Position numbers and translations under genes: made by a program. From NCBI GenBank assembly GCA_020028535.1, contig JAIBHM010000124.1, positions 1-9,282 on the forward strand: a stretch of 9,282 bases of DNA. The letters are read 5' to 3'. The DNA comes from Armatimonadota bacterium (GTDB lineage: Bacteria > Sysuimicrobiota > Sysuimicrobiia > Sysuimicrobiales > Kaftiobacteriaceae). Positions 1 through 6,904 of this stretch are shown piece by piece; within the stretch, counting starts at the first letter, position 1; each line of letters starts with the position of its first letter. The notes under the pieces are model-generated. The model saw only the letters and a list, made by a program, of their open reading frames with translations. It made no database searches and was not told the origin of the DNA.

Positions 1-1049
1 CCCAGCCGGTCCAGGCCGACCAGCATGTTCGTCTTGTCCAGCAGGCGCATGACGACGCGCTCGCCGAACGCCGTCGCGGTGATTCCCACGCGCACGTCGT
101 ACTCGCGGCTGCGGAGCCGCATGCTGATGCGGCCGTCCTGCGGCTTTACGTGCTCCGCGATGTCCAGCGACGCCAGGATCTTGATGCGGCTGACCACCGC
201 CGCGTACAGCAACCGCGGGATCACCGCTTTGTCGTACAACAGCCCGTCGATCCGGTACCGCACGCGGGCCTCCTGCATATGCGGCTCCAGGTGGATATCC
301 GTCGCGCGAGAGGTGATCGCGCCCTGGAGGATGCTGTCCACCATCTGGATGACGGGCGGCGCATCCTCGCTGCCGAGGACGACAACCTCGGCGTCAGCGT
401 GGTCTGCGGCCGCGGCCTCGCTGAACTCGATGGCGTCCATCAACGCTGCGGCCTGGCTCACCCGGCCGCCCACGTCGTAGAGCTGCGCCATCGCCCACTC
501 CAGGTCGTTCTCGGTCGTGAACACCGGCTGCACGCGCAGGCCCGTGGCGCGGCTGACCTCGTCGATGGCAAGGATGTCGGAGGGGTCCGCCATCGCCACA
601 ATCAACTCCGGGCCCTCCTGGCGGATGGGCAGCGCCATCAAGCGCCGCACGAACGGCACGGGGAGAAGCTTTGCAATGTGGATGTCGATAGGCTCGGCGG
701 TCAGGCTGATGTACTCGTAACCCTGCTGCAGAGCGAGCCAGCGGCCCGCCTCTCCTTTGGCCAGGAGGCCGCGCTCGATGAAGATCTGGGCGAGGCGCTT
801 ACCCGTCCGCTTCTGCTCCTCGAGGGCTTCGGAGAGCTGGGCATCGTTGATGACGTCTGCCTCGAGCAACAGCTCACCCAGACGCTTGTTCGACTTCCCG
901 GGATGTGTCCGCGCCGTGACCATCGGCATGGAAGAATCGGAGGCAATCGGCGTGCCACGGTTCAAAGGCACGACCACCCCGGAAGAGGGGTCACTCCCCC
1001 CTTCGCCGGGGCGGTCGGATTCTTGAGCTTTCTTTGGGGTCTGCGCCAT
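1..1049 (-). CDS. pilB: Type IV pilus assembly ATPase PilB (GspE family), 3' end cut by window edge
   Basis: PilB is the cytoplasmic hexameric ATPase that powers pilus extension, or secretion in the related GspE. The 349 visible residues begin MAQTPKKAQE. A charged, low-complexity N-terminus is followed from about residue 54 by a MshEN/T2SSE-N domain (KRLGELLLEADVINDAQL). The N-terminal part of the ATPase follows: TSRATDIHLEPH, VRYRIDGLLYD, HVKPQDGRIS and FGERVVMRLLDK. These are characteristic GspE/PilB signatures. The frame stays open to the window edge, so the Walker A and B motifs and any tetracysteine zinc site lie outside. The start is ATG at 1049, with GAGAGGGG about 7 bases upstream. 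It follows lon by 42 bases on the same strand with no terminator seen, so co-transcription is possible. PilB versus GspE cannot be fully settled from this fragment, but pilT nearby favours PilB. Confidence 0.9.
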   Translation of the reverse strand, partial: MAQTPKKAQESDRPGEGGSDPSSGVVVPLNRGTPIASDSSMPMVTARTHPGKSNKRLGELLLEADVINDAQLSEALEEQKRTGKRLAQIFIERGLLAKGEAGRWLALQQGYEYISLTAEPIDIHIAKLLPVPFVRRLMALPIRQEGPELIVAMADPSDILAIDEVSRATGLRVQPVFTTENDLEWAMAQLYDVGGRVSQAAALMDAIEFSEAAAADHADAEVVVLGSEDAPPVIQMVDSILQGAITSRATDIHLEPHMQEARVRYRIDGLLYDKAVIPRLLYAAVVSRIKILASLDIAEHVKPQDGRISMRLRSREYDVRVGITATAFGERVVMRLLDKTNMLVGLDRL

Positions 1050-1091
1050 CCGCGCGCCCCTCTCGCCGGGTCTCCGGCGCCTCAGCCGCAT

Positions 1092-3512
1092 CTACGACAG
1101 CATTTGCTGGCTGGGCTGCTGCGACGGCCGGATCGCCCCCGGCTCAACAGGCGGCGGCACGACCATCTGGGACACGGCCGGCGCGGGGACGAGCGCCTCC
1201 GCAAGCACCTGGTCCATGTGCTCGACAAAGATGAAGCGCAGCTTCTTGCGCACGTGCGGCGGGATCTCCATCAGGTCTTTTTCGTTCTCCTTCGGCATCA
1301 GGACCGTGCGGATCCCGGCGCGGTGCGCGGCCAGGACTTTCTCCTTGACCCCGCCGATCCCCAGGACCTTGCCGCGGAGCGTGATCTCCCCCGTCATGGC
1401 CACCTCACGCCGCACCGGGCGGCCGGTCACGGCCGACGCCAGCGCCGTTGCCAGGGTAATGCCCGCTGATGGACCATCCTTAGGCACGGCGCCTGCGGGG
1501 ATGTGGATGTGCACGTCGTACTTCTGGTAGAACTCCTCGTCGATGGCAAGACGCCGCGCCCGCGACCGCACGTAGGAGACGGCCGCCTGGCCGGATTCCT
1601 TCAGCACGTCGCCCAGCTGTCCCGTCAGCGTGAGTTTGCCCTCGCCGCGCATCAACGTGGCCTCAACCGAGACGATGTCGCCGCCCATCTCAGTGTAGAT
1701 GAGGCCCGTGGCGGTGCCGACTTCGTCCTCCCGCTCGGCCAACCCGTATCGGAACTTGGTCGGGCCCAGGAACTTGTGCAGGTTCTGGATCGTCACGCGC
1801 ACCGTCTGCGCCTTGCCGGTCGCGACCTCGGTGGCGACCTTGCGGAAGATGCCGGCGATCTCGCGCTCCAGGTTGCGCACGCCCGCTTCGCGCGTGTACT
1901 CGCGCGCCACTTTGCGCAGCGCTTCGTCGGTGAAGACGACTTGCTCCGGCTTCAGCCCGTTCTCGCGCAGTTGTTTGGGAATGAGAAAATGTTCCGCGAT
2001 CTTGATCTTCTCTTCCTCGATGTACCCGGGGAAGCGAATGACCTCGAGACGGTCGCGCAACGCCGGCGGCACTGTGTCGAGAATGTTGCCGGTGCAGATG
2101 AACATGACCTCGGACAGGTCCAACGGAAGTTCAAGGTAATGGTCGCTGAAGGAGTGGTTCTGCTCCGGATCGAGCGCCTCCAGCAGCGCCGACGACGGAT
2201 CGCCCCGCCAGTCGATGCCGAGCTTGTCGATCTCATCGAGCATGAAGACCGGGTTCTTGGTGGCGGCGGTCTTCAGACCCTGCACGATGCGTCCCGGCAG
2301 CGCGCCGACATACGTGCGCCGGTGACCGCGGATCTCAGCCTCATCACGCACCCCACCCAGGCTGATGCGCACGAACTTACGGCCCAACGCCCGCGCGATC
2401 GACTTGCCCATCGACGTCTTGCCGACGCCGGGCGGACCGATGAAGCAGAGGATCGGGCCCTTGCTCTGCGGCGCCAGCTTGCGCACCGCCAGATACTCGA
2501 TCACCCGGTCCTTCGGCTTCTCCAGGCCGTAGTGATCCTGGTCGAGAATGGTCCGCGCCTCGATGATGTCCAGCCGGTCTTCGGTCCGGGTGCTCCACGG
2601 CACGGCCAGGATCCAGTCGAGGTAGGTCCGCACCACGACGGCCTCGGCCACCATCGGCGGCATCTTCTCGAGGCGGTTGAGCTCCTCGAGCGCCTTTTCC
2701 TTGACGTGGTCGGGCAGATTCGCGGCCTCGATCTTCTTCTTATATTCGGCCACCTCGCTCTGGCGCTCGTCGCTCTCGCCGAGCTCCTGCTGGATGGCTT
2801 TCATCTGCTCCTTGAGGAAGTACTCGCGCTGCGACTTCTCCATCTGCTTGCGCACACGGTTCTGGATCTTGCGCTCCAGCTCGAGAATGTTCACCTCGCG
2901 TGTGAGGATCTGGCTGAGCAGGTCCAGCCTGTCTTTCGCCTCCATCTCGAGCAGCTGCTGGCGCTCCTCGATCTTCAGCGGGAGGTGCTGGGCGACGAGA
3001 TCGGCCAGCTTGCCGGGCTCCTCCGCCTGCATCACCACCGCGTACTGCTCGGGGGCGATGCTCCGGCTGTAGCGGGCGAATCGCTCGAACTGCGAGAGCA
3101 CGCCGCGCATCAGGGCCTCGATCTCGAGGGTCTTCTCCTGCGTGTCAGGCTGCTGGCGCACCCGGGCCTCAAAGTAGGGATCCTCGCGCTCCACGCTCTC
3201 GATTGCGCCGCGGACGAGCCCCTCCACGATGACCTGCAGCACGCCGTCGGGCTGCTTCCCCACCTGCAGGATCCGGCAGACCGTCCCCATGCTGTAGATG
3301 TCAGTTGGGCGCGGCTCTTCGAGGTCGTCCTGCTTTTGCGCGGCCAGGACGATGATGCGGTCCCCCGCCAGCGCGGCTTCCAGGGCCTTCAGCGACTTCT
3401 GCCGTCCGACCCCGAGCGGCGCGATCTGGTGGGGCATCACCACGGTGCCCTTGAGGGGCAACAGCGGCATGACGTCTTTGATCTCTACCGGTGTTTCACT
3501 GCGCTCTGCCAA
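1092..3512 (-). CDS. lon: ATP-dependent Lon protease, TTG start
   Basis: Lon is a cytosolic homohexameric AAA+ serine protease that unfolds and degrades damaged and regulatory proteins. The product is 806 residues from the chosen start. An N-terminal LON substrate-binding domain (about 15-205) is followed by a coiled-coil helical linker. The AAA+ module has Walker A GPPGVGKT (359-366) and Walker B FMLDEID (Asp426, Glu427). The C-terminal peptidase has PKDGPSAG with catalytic Ser682 and GGVKEK with Lys723, the Ser-Lys dyad. A Pro/Gln-rich tail of about 30 residues ends the protein. An ATG at 3566 would add 18 residues, but the Shine-Dalgarno AAAGGAGG (3521-3528) would then lie inside the gene. 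That site stands 8 bases before TTG at 3512, so TTG is chosen. The first residues would be MAERSETPVE. Lon sits downstream of clpX behind its own probable promoter. Confidence 0.95.
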   Translation of the reverse strand: MAERSETPVEIKDVMPLLPLKGTVVMPHQIAPLGVGRQKSLKALEAALAGDRIIVLAAQKQDDLEEPRPTDIYSMGTVCRILQVGKQPDGVLQVIVEGLVRGAIESVEREDPYFEARVRQQPDTQEKTLEIEALMRGVLSQFERFARYSRSIAPEQYAVVMQAEEPGKLADLVAQHLPLKIEERQQLLEMEAKDRLDLLSQILTREVNILELERKIQNRVRKQMEKSQREYFLKEQMKAIQQELGESDERQSEVAEYKKKIEAANLPDHVKEKALEELNRLEKMPPMVAEAVVVRTYLDWILAVPWSTRTEDRLDIIEARTILDQDHYGLEKPKDRVIEYLAVRKLAPQSKGPILCFIGPPGVGKTSMGKSIARALGRKFVRISLGGVRDEAEIRGHRRTYVGALPGRIVQGLKTAATKNPVFMLDEIDKLGIDWRGDPSSALLEALDPEQNHSFSDHYLELPLDLSEVMFICTGNILDTVPPALRDRLEVIRFPGYIEEEKIKIAEHFLIPKQLRENGLKPEQVVFTDEALRKVAREYTREAGVRNLEREIAGIFRKVATEVATGKAQTVRVTIQNLHKFLGPTKFRYGLAEREDEVGTATGLIYTEMGGDIVSVEATLMRGEGKLTLTGQLGDVLKESGQAAVSYVRSRARRLAIDEEFYQKYDVHIHIPAGAVPKDGPSAGITLATALASAVTGRPVRREVAMTGEITLRGKVLGIGGVKEKVLAAHRAGIRTVLMPKENEKDLMEIPPHVRKKLRFIFVEHMDQVLAEALVPAPAVSQMVVPPPVEPGAIRPSQQPSQQMLS

Positions 3513-3520
3513 AATGTCTG

Positions 3521-3528
3521 CCTCCTTT
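3521..3528 (-). promoter_or_regulatory. Ribosome binding site that fixes the lon start
   Basis: On the minus strand AAAGGAGG is followed by 8 bases and then TTG GCA GAG. It is a near-perfect Shine-Dalgarno at ideal spacing. It lies downstream of the alternative ATG at 3566, which argues for the TTG. Confidence 0.8.
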
Positions 3529-3577
3529 ATAAGAAAGACGAAGGGGGACCCAATGCATCCCCCCAAACTGCGTCCTA

Positions 3578-3595
3578 CCGGGGTACGTACCCCGG
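3578..3595. repeat. 18-bp perfect palindrome in the lon leader
   Basis: CCGGGGTACGTACCCCGG is identical to its own reverse complement. It lies about 12-30 bases downstream of the predicted lon transcription start. It could be a repressor operator (dimeric binding) or a hairpin in the 5' leader. No T-run follows on either strand, so it does not look like an intrinsic terminator. It is not a CIRCE element and matches no operator I can name. Confidence 0.6.
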
Positions 3596-3613
3596 ATGAG
3601 TCCCTGTACTACT

Positions 3614-3622
3614 ATTGTATCA
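3614..3622 (-). promoter_or_regulatory. Probable extended -10 promoter for lon
   Basis: The minus strand reads TGATACAAT, an extended -10 (TGn plus TACAAT, one mismatch to TATAAT). It starts 17 bases after the clpX stop codon. No convincing -35 is seen at 16-18 bases, which is common for extended -10 promoters. Transcription would start near 3607, leaving a leader of about 95 bases before the lon TTG. Confidence 0.5.
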
Positions 3623-3638
3623 CCCGGTGCAAGCCAAG

Positions 3639-4916
3639 CTAGGCGGGCTTCTCCTTGGCCATTTTCTTCAGGTCCGCGCCGGTCAGGAGCAACGGTTCGC
3701 GCTTTCGCGCCACGGCATCCTCGGATACCACGCAGCGCTTCACGTCCGGCCGGGAGGGGATCTCGTACATGATGTTCAGCATGATGTCCTCGATGATCGT
3801 GCGCAGCCCCCGCGCCCCCGTGTGGCGTCCCATCGCCTCCCGCGCGATGGACGCCAGGGCCTCTTCGGTGAAGACCAGCTCGACGCCGTCCATGTCCAGG
3901 ATCTTCTGATACTGCCGCACGAGCGCGTTCTTCGGCTCCACCAGGATGCGGACCAGATCGGCCTCGTCGAGCGGTTCCAGGGGAACGATGATTGGCAGCC
4001 GGCCGATGAACTCGGGGATCAGCCCATACCGCAGCAGGTCCTGGGGCATGACGTGCGAGAGCGTCTCCGAGAGCGACGCCTTGCTCTTGGGCATCAGCTG
4101 GGCGCCGAACCCGATCGCCGTCTGCCGGATGCGGGACTCGATCATGCGGTCGAGCCCCTCAAAGGCGCCCCCGCAGATGAACAGGACGTCGGTCGTGTCG
4201 ATCTGGATGAACTCCTGGTGCGGGTGCTTGCGCCCGCCCTGCGGCGGAACGTTGGCCACGGTGCCTTCCAGGATCTTCAGCAACGCCTGCTGCACACCCT
4301 CACCGGACACGTCCCGGGTGATCGACGGATTTTCTGACTTGCGCGCGATCTTGTCCGTCTCGTCGATGTAGATGATCCCGCGCTCGGCCTTCTTCACGTC
4401 GAAGTCGGCGGCCTGGATCAGGCGAAGCAAGATGTTCTCCACGTCCTCGCCGACGTAGCCGGCTTCGGTGAGCGAAGTGGCGTCCGCGAGGGCGAACGGG
4501 ACGTCCAGGATCTTGGCCAGCGTCTGCGCGAGCAGGGTCTTGCCGCAGCCCGTCGGACCGATCAGCAGGATGTTGGACTTCTGCAGCTCCACGTCGCTCG
4601 GCCGGCGGCTGCCGATGCGTTTGAAGTGGTTGTAGACCGCCACCGACAGCGCCTTTTTCGCCCGATCTTGCCCCACGACGTACTGGCAGAGGGTGTCGTA
4701 GATCTCGCGCGGCTTGGGCGTGCTGCGCGGCCCGGATGGCTCGCTCTCGCCGTAGAGCTCCTCTTCGATGATCTCGTTGCACAGCTCGATACACTCGTCG
4801 CAGATGTAGACGCCGGGGCCGGCCACCAGTTTGCGCACCTGTTCCTGGGACTTGCCGCAGAATGAGCATTTCAGCTTCTCGCCGTCCCCAAACCGAAACA
4901 TCCGCTCGCGTGTCAT
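3639..4916 (-). CDS. clpX: ATP-dependent Clp protease ATP-binding subunit ClpX
   Basis: ClpX is the cytosolic AAA+ unfoldase that recognises substrates and threads them into ClpP. The 425-residue length is normal. It has an N-terminal C4 zinc-binding domain (Cys17, Cys20, Cys39, Cys42), Walker A GPTGCGKT (120-127), pore loop GYVG (153-156) and Walker B IIYIDE (181-186). The RKH loop (229-231), ClpP-docking IGF loop (268-270), arginine finger Arg306 and sensor-2 GARGLR (367-372) are all present. The residue after the Walker B glutamate is Thr187 where Ile or Val is usual. ATG at 4916 is 10 bases past the clpP stop. An in-frame ATG five codons later (MFRFGDGEKL) resembles the common ClpX N-terminus and may be the true start. 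It is co-transcribed with tig and clpP. Confidence 0.97.
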   Translation of the reverse strand: MTRERMFRFGDGEKLKCSFCGKSQEQVRKLVAGPGVYICDECIELCNEIIEEELYGESEPSGPRSTPKPREIYDTLCQYVVGQDRAKKALSVAVYNHFKRIGSRRPSDVELQKSNILLIGPTGCGKTLLAQTLAKILDVPFALADATSLTEAGYVGEDVENILLRLIQAADFDVKKAERGIIYIDETDKIARKSENPSITRDVSGEGVQQALLKILEGTVANVPPQGGRKHPHQEFIQIDTTDVLFICGGAFEGLDRMIESRIRQTAIGFGAQLMPKSKASLSETLSHVMPQDLLRYGLIPEFIGRLPIIVPLEPLDEADLVRILVEPKNALVRQYQKILDMDGVELVFTEEALASIAREAMGRHTGARGLRTIIEDIMLNIMYEIPSRPDVKRCVVSEDAVARKREPLLLTGADLKKMAKEKPA

Positions 4917-4926
4917 CCCGGTCCCG

Positions 4927-5541
4927 TCACCGGTCCTTGGCTGTAGCGCTGGGGATCCGCTCGCGCGGCTGAATCACCACATCGATCAGGCCATAATCCT
5001 TGGCCGTCTTCGGGTCCATCCAGTAGTCGCGGTCGGTGTCGCGCTCGATGCGCTCGATGGGTTGTCCCGTGTGCTTGGCGAGGATCTCGTTGGTCAGTTG
5101 GCGCATCTTCAGGAATTGCTTCGCCTGGATGTCAATGTCGGCGGTGGTTCCCTGCGCTCCACCCCAGGGCTGGTGGATCAGGATCTGAGAGTACGGCAGC
5201 GACGACCGTTTGGTCCTGGCTCCCCCCGCCAGGATGACCGCGGCGCCGGAGGCTGCCAGGCCGACGCAGATCGTGGCGACGTCGGGCCGCACGTACTGCA
5301 TCGTGTCGTAGATGGCCAGCGCGGGGGTCAGACTGCCGCCGGGGCTGTTGATGTAGAGGTGGATGTCCTTCTCGGGGTCTTCGCCTTCCAGGAAGAGGAG
5401 TTGGGCGATGACCAGGTTGGCCATGTCGTCGTCGATCGGCCCGCCGACGAAGACGATCCGGTCTTTGAGCAGGCGGGAGTAGATGTCATAAGCGCGTTCC
5501 CCGCGCGCCGTCTGCTCCACCACCATGGGGACCAGCGTCAT
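4927..5541 (-). CDS. clpP: ATP-dependent Clp protease proteolytic subunit ClpP
   Basis: ClpP is the serine peptidase forming the tetradecameric chamber that partners with ClpX. The 204 residues begin MTLVPMVVEQTARGERAYD, the classic mature ClpP N-terminus with almost no propeptide. The catalytic triad is complete: Ser98 in GLAASGA, His123 in LIHQPWGG, and Asp172, the last Asp of ERDTDRD. The oxyanion region INSPGGS (65-70) is present. Around the nucleophile the sequence is GLAASGA, where GQAASMGA is usual; the handle region otherwise looks normal. The ATG overlaps the tig stop (ATGA, 5538-5541), with GAGGTGAG just upstream as ribosome binding site. This indicates translational coupling to tig, with clpX following after 10 bases. 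Confidence 0.97.
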   Translation of the reverse strand: MTLVPMVVEQTARGERAYDIYSRLLKDRIVFVGGPIDDDMANLVIAQLLFLEGEDPEKDIHLYINSPGGSLTPALAIYDTMQYVRPDVATICVGLAASGAAVILAGGARTKRSSLPYSQILIHQPWGGAQGTTADIDIQAKQFLKMRQLTNEILAKHTGQPIERIERDTDRDYWMDPKTAKDYGLIDVVIQPRERIPSATAKDR

Positions 5542-6767
5542 GAGCGCTCACCTCGTGCGAGTGTGACCAGATGCGCCAGAGCTTTCTGGCGCCGGAGAGT
5601 GCCGGTCAGGCTGTCATAACGACCGGTTTCGGTCGGATCTTGCTGCAGTCTGCGCGCAACGTTCTCGACCTCGCGATCGATCTCCTCCTGAGCGGGTGAG
5701 AGCTGCTCCGCCCGGGCCACCTCTTCGATCGCCAGCTGTGCCCGGATCCTTCGCTCGGCCGCGGGCCGGAACTCCTCGCGCAGCTTCGGTTCGTCTTTCT
5801 GGGTCGCCTCGTAGTAGCGCTGCAGGGTCAGGCCCCGCTTCTGGAGGGTGTCGGCGAGGTCGCCCACCATGTGCTCGACCTCATGGTCGATCATGCTGTC
5901 GGGTAGGTCGATGGTGGCCCGCTCGAGCAGGGCGTCGAGGACTTTCTGCTCGTAGTCCCCCTGCGCCGCCTCCGCGGCTTCCCGGGAGAGTTTTTCCCTT
6001 AGTTGCTCCCGAAGCACGGTGACGCTGCCCGCCCCGGCCGCCGTGCGCGCGAACTCGTCGGTGACTTCGGGCAACTCGCGCCGCTTCACGTCGACGACCT
6101 CGAGTGTCACCGTATGCTCTCCCAGACGGACCTCCGCTCGCGCCCCGGCCGCGGCGCCTTCGAGCGCCGCCTCGACCTCCGCCGGGAAGGAACCTCCACC
6201 GATCTCAATCAGATATTCCTTACCCTTGCTGAAGCGCTCCAGAGGCCCTGAGAGGTCTGCCACCTTGACCAGCACGAAGTCCCCCCGGGCCGCATCGGCC
6301 TGTGCCGAGACCAGGTGGCCATGGCGGCTGCGCAGGTCCTCGACCGCGGCATCGATGTCCGGATCGCCGACCTGGGGTTCCACGTGGGGGATGCGGATGC
6401 TCTGGTAATCGGCAATCTTGACCTCCGGCATGAGGTCCACGGTGGCGACGAAGCGCAGGGGCTCGCCCTCCTTCACCTCGTCGACCTTGATCTCGGGCCG
6501 GGTGATGGGCGTCACGCCGACCTGGTCCACCGCGCGGGCGTAGGCGTCGGGGACGAGCTCCTTCACCGCCTCCTCGAGCACGGTCTCTTTGCCGACGAAC
6601 CGCTCGAGCATCGTGCGGGGCGCCTTGCCTCGGCGGAAACCCGGGATCTCCACTTTTCGGTTGAGCTTGCGCAGCGCCGCCTCAACACCCTCGGAGACGC
6701 TCTCGGGCGGGATCTCGACTTCGAGGACGGCCCGGCTCCGCGGCTCGCGCTTCACGTCGACCTTCAT
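5538..6767 (-). CDS. tig: Trigger factor, ribosome-associated chaperone and prolyl isomerase
   Basis: Trigger factor docks at the ribosome exit tunnel and shelters nascent chains. The 409 residues are slightly shorter than the roughly 430 of E. coli. The N-terminal ribosome-binding domain carries the signature GFRRGKAP (43-50), at the position of the E. coli GFRxGK loop. A reduced FKBP-type PPIase domain (about 158-228) is followed by the helical chaperone domain (from about 230), including the DSMIDHEVEHM segment. The start ATG at 6767 has AAAGGGTGAG immediately upstream. It is the first gene of the tig-clpP-clpX operon, its stop overlapping the clpP start. No convincing sigma-70 promoter fits in the short gap behind tRNA-Leu, so transcription may come from further upstream. 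Confidence 0.97.
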   Translation of the reverse strand: MKVDVKREPRSRAVLEVEIPPESVSEGVEAALRKLNRKVEIPGFRRGKAPRTMLERFVGKETVLEEAVKELVPDAYARAVDQVGVTPITRPEIKVDEVKEGEPLRFVATVDLMPEVKIADYQSIRIPHVEPQVGDPDIDAAVEDLRSRHGHLVSAQADAARGDFVLVKVADLSGPLERFSKGKEYLIEIGGGSFPAEVEAALEGAAAGARAEVRLGEHTVTLEVVDVKRRELPEVTDEFARTAAGAGSVTVLREQLREKLSREAAEAAQGDYEQKVLDALLERATIDLPDSMIDHEVEHMVGDLADTLQKRGLTLQRYYEATQKDEPKLREEFRPAAERRIRAQLAIEEVARAEQLSPAQEEIDREVENVARRLQQDPTETGRYDSLTGTLRRQKALAHLVTLARGERS

Positions 6768-6803
6768 TTACTCACCCTTTCCTACCCATATAAACGAAAG
6801 ACG

Positions 6804-6827
6804 GAGGTTCAGAGATTACTGAACCCC
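6804..6827 (-). terminator. Hairpin between tRNA-Leu and tig, weak terminator or attenuator
   Basis: On the minus strand a core stem GGTTCAG / CTGAACC with loop TAATCT extends by a G-U and a G-C pair to nine pairs. The downstream sequence CGTCTTTCGTTTA is only moderately U-rich. It stands 7 bases after the encoded CCA of the tRNA-Leu. It could end tRNA transcription or partly attenuate read-through into tig. Confidence 0.45.
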
Positions 6828-6834
6828 GCCAATT

Positions 6835-6904
6835 TGGTGCGGGCGGAGGGATTACGCCCATCGGCTCCTAAGGCCGACGCCTCTTCCAGTTTGGCTACGC
6901 CCGC
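6835..6904 (-). tRNA. tRNA-Leu(UAG), T arm missing; probable pseudo-tRNA
   Basis: The minus strand from 6904 shows a perfect 7-bp acceptor GCGGGCG / CGCCCGC, then discriminator A and encoded CCA. The D arm closes GCC / GGC with GG in the loop. The anticodon stem TCGGC / GCCGA holds loop CTTAGGA, giving anticodon UAG (Leu). Between the anticodon stem and the acceptor only 15 bases remain (TGGGCGTAATCCCTC). A bacterial tRNA-Leu has a long variable arm plus a 17-base T arm there. The remnant reads as the 5' half of a variable arm (TGGGCGTAA) joined to the last T-loop base and 3' T-stem (TCCCTC). The missing part would be about 17 bases, including GGTTCRA. Total length is 70 instead of about 87. 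As written it should not fold as a working elongator tRNA. Confidence 0.75.

Noticed and set aside
150..1469. Plus-strand open frame of 439 codons over pilB and the end of lon
   Set aside because: Antisense shadow. The minus-strand frame encodes recognisable PilB and Lon motifs, and the plus-strand protein is His/Arg-rich with no motif.
3578..3595. Palindrome as an intrinsic terminator for clpX or a CIRCE heat-shock element
   Set aside because: No U-run follows on the minus strand, and neither the sequence nor the spacing matches the CIRCE TTAGCACTC-N9-GAGTGCTAA consensus.
1503..3599. Plus-strand open frame of 698 codons antisense to lon
   Set aside because: It mirrors the Lon coding frame in high-GC DNA; the protein is Leu/Arg/His/Asp-rich low-complexity with no family signature.
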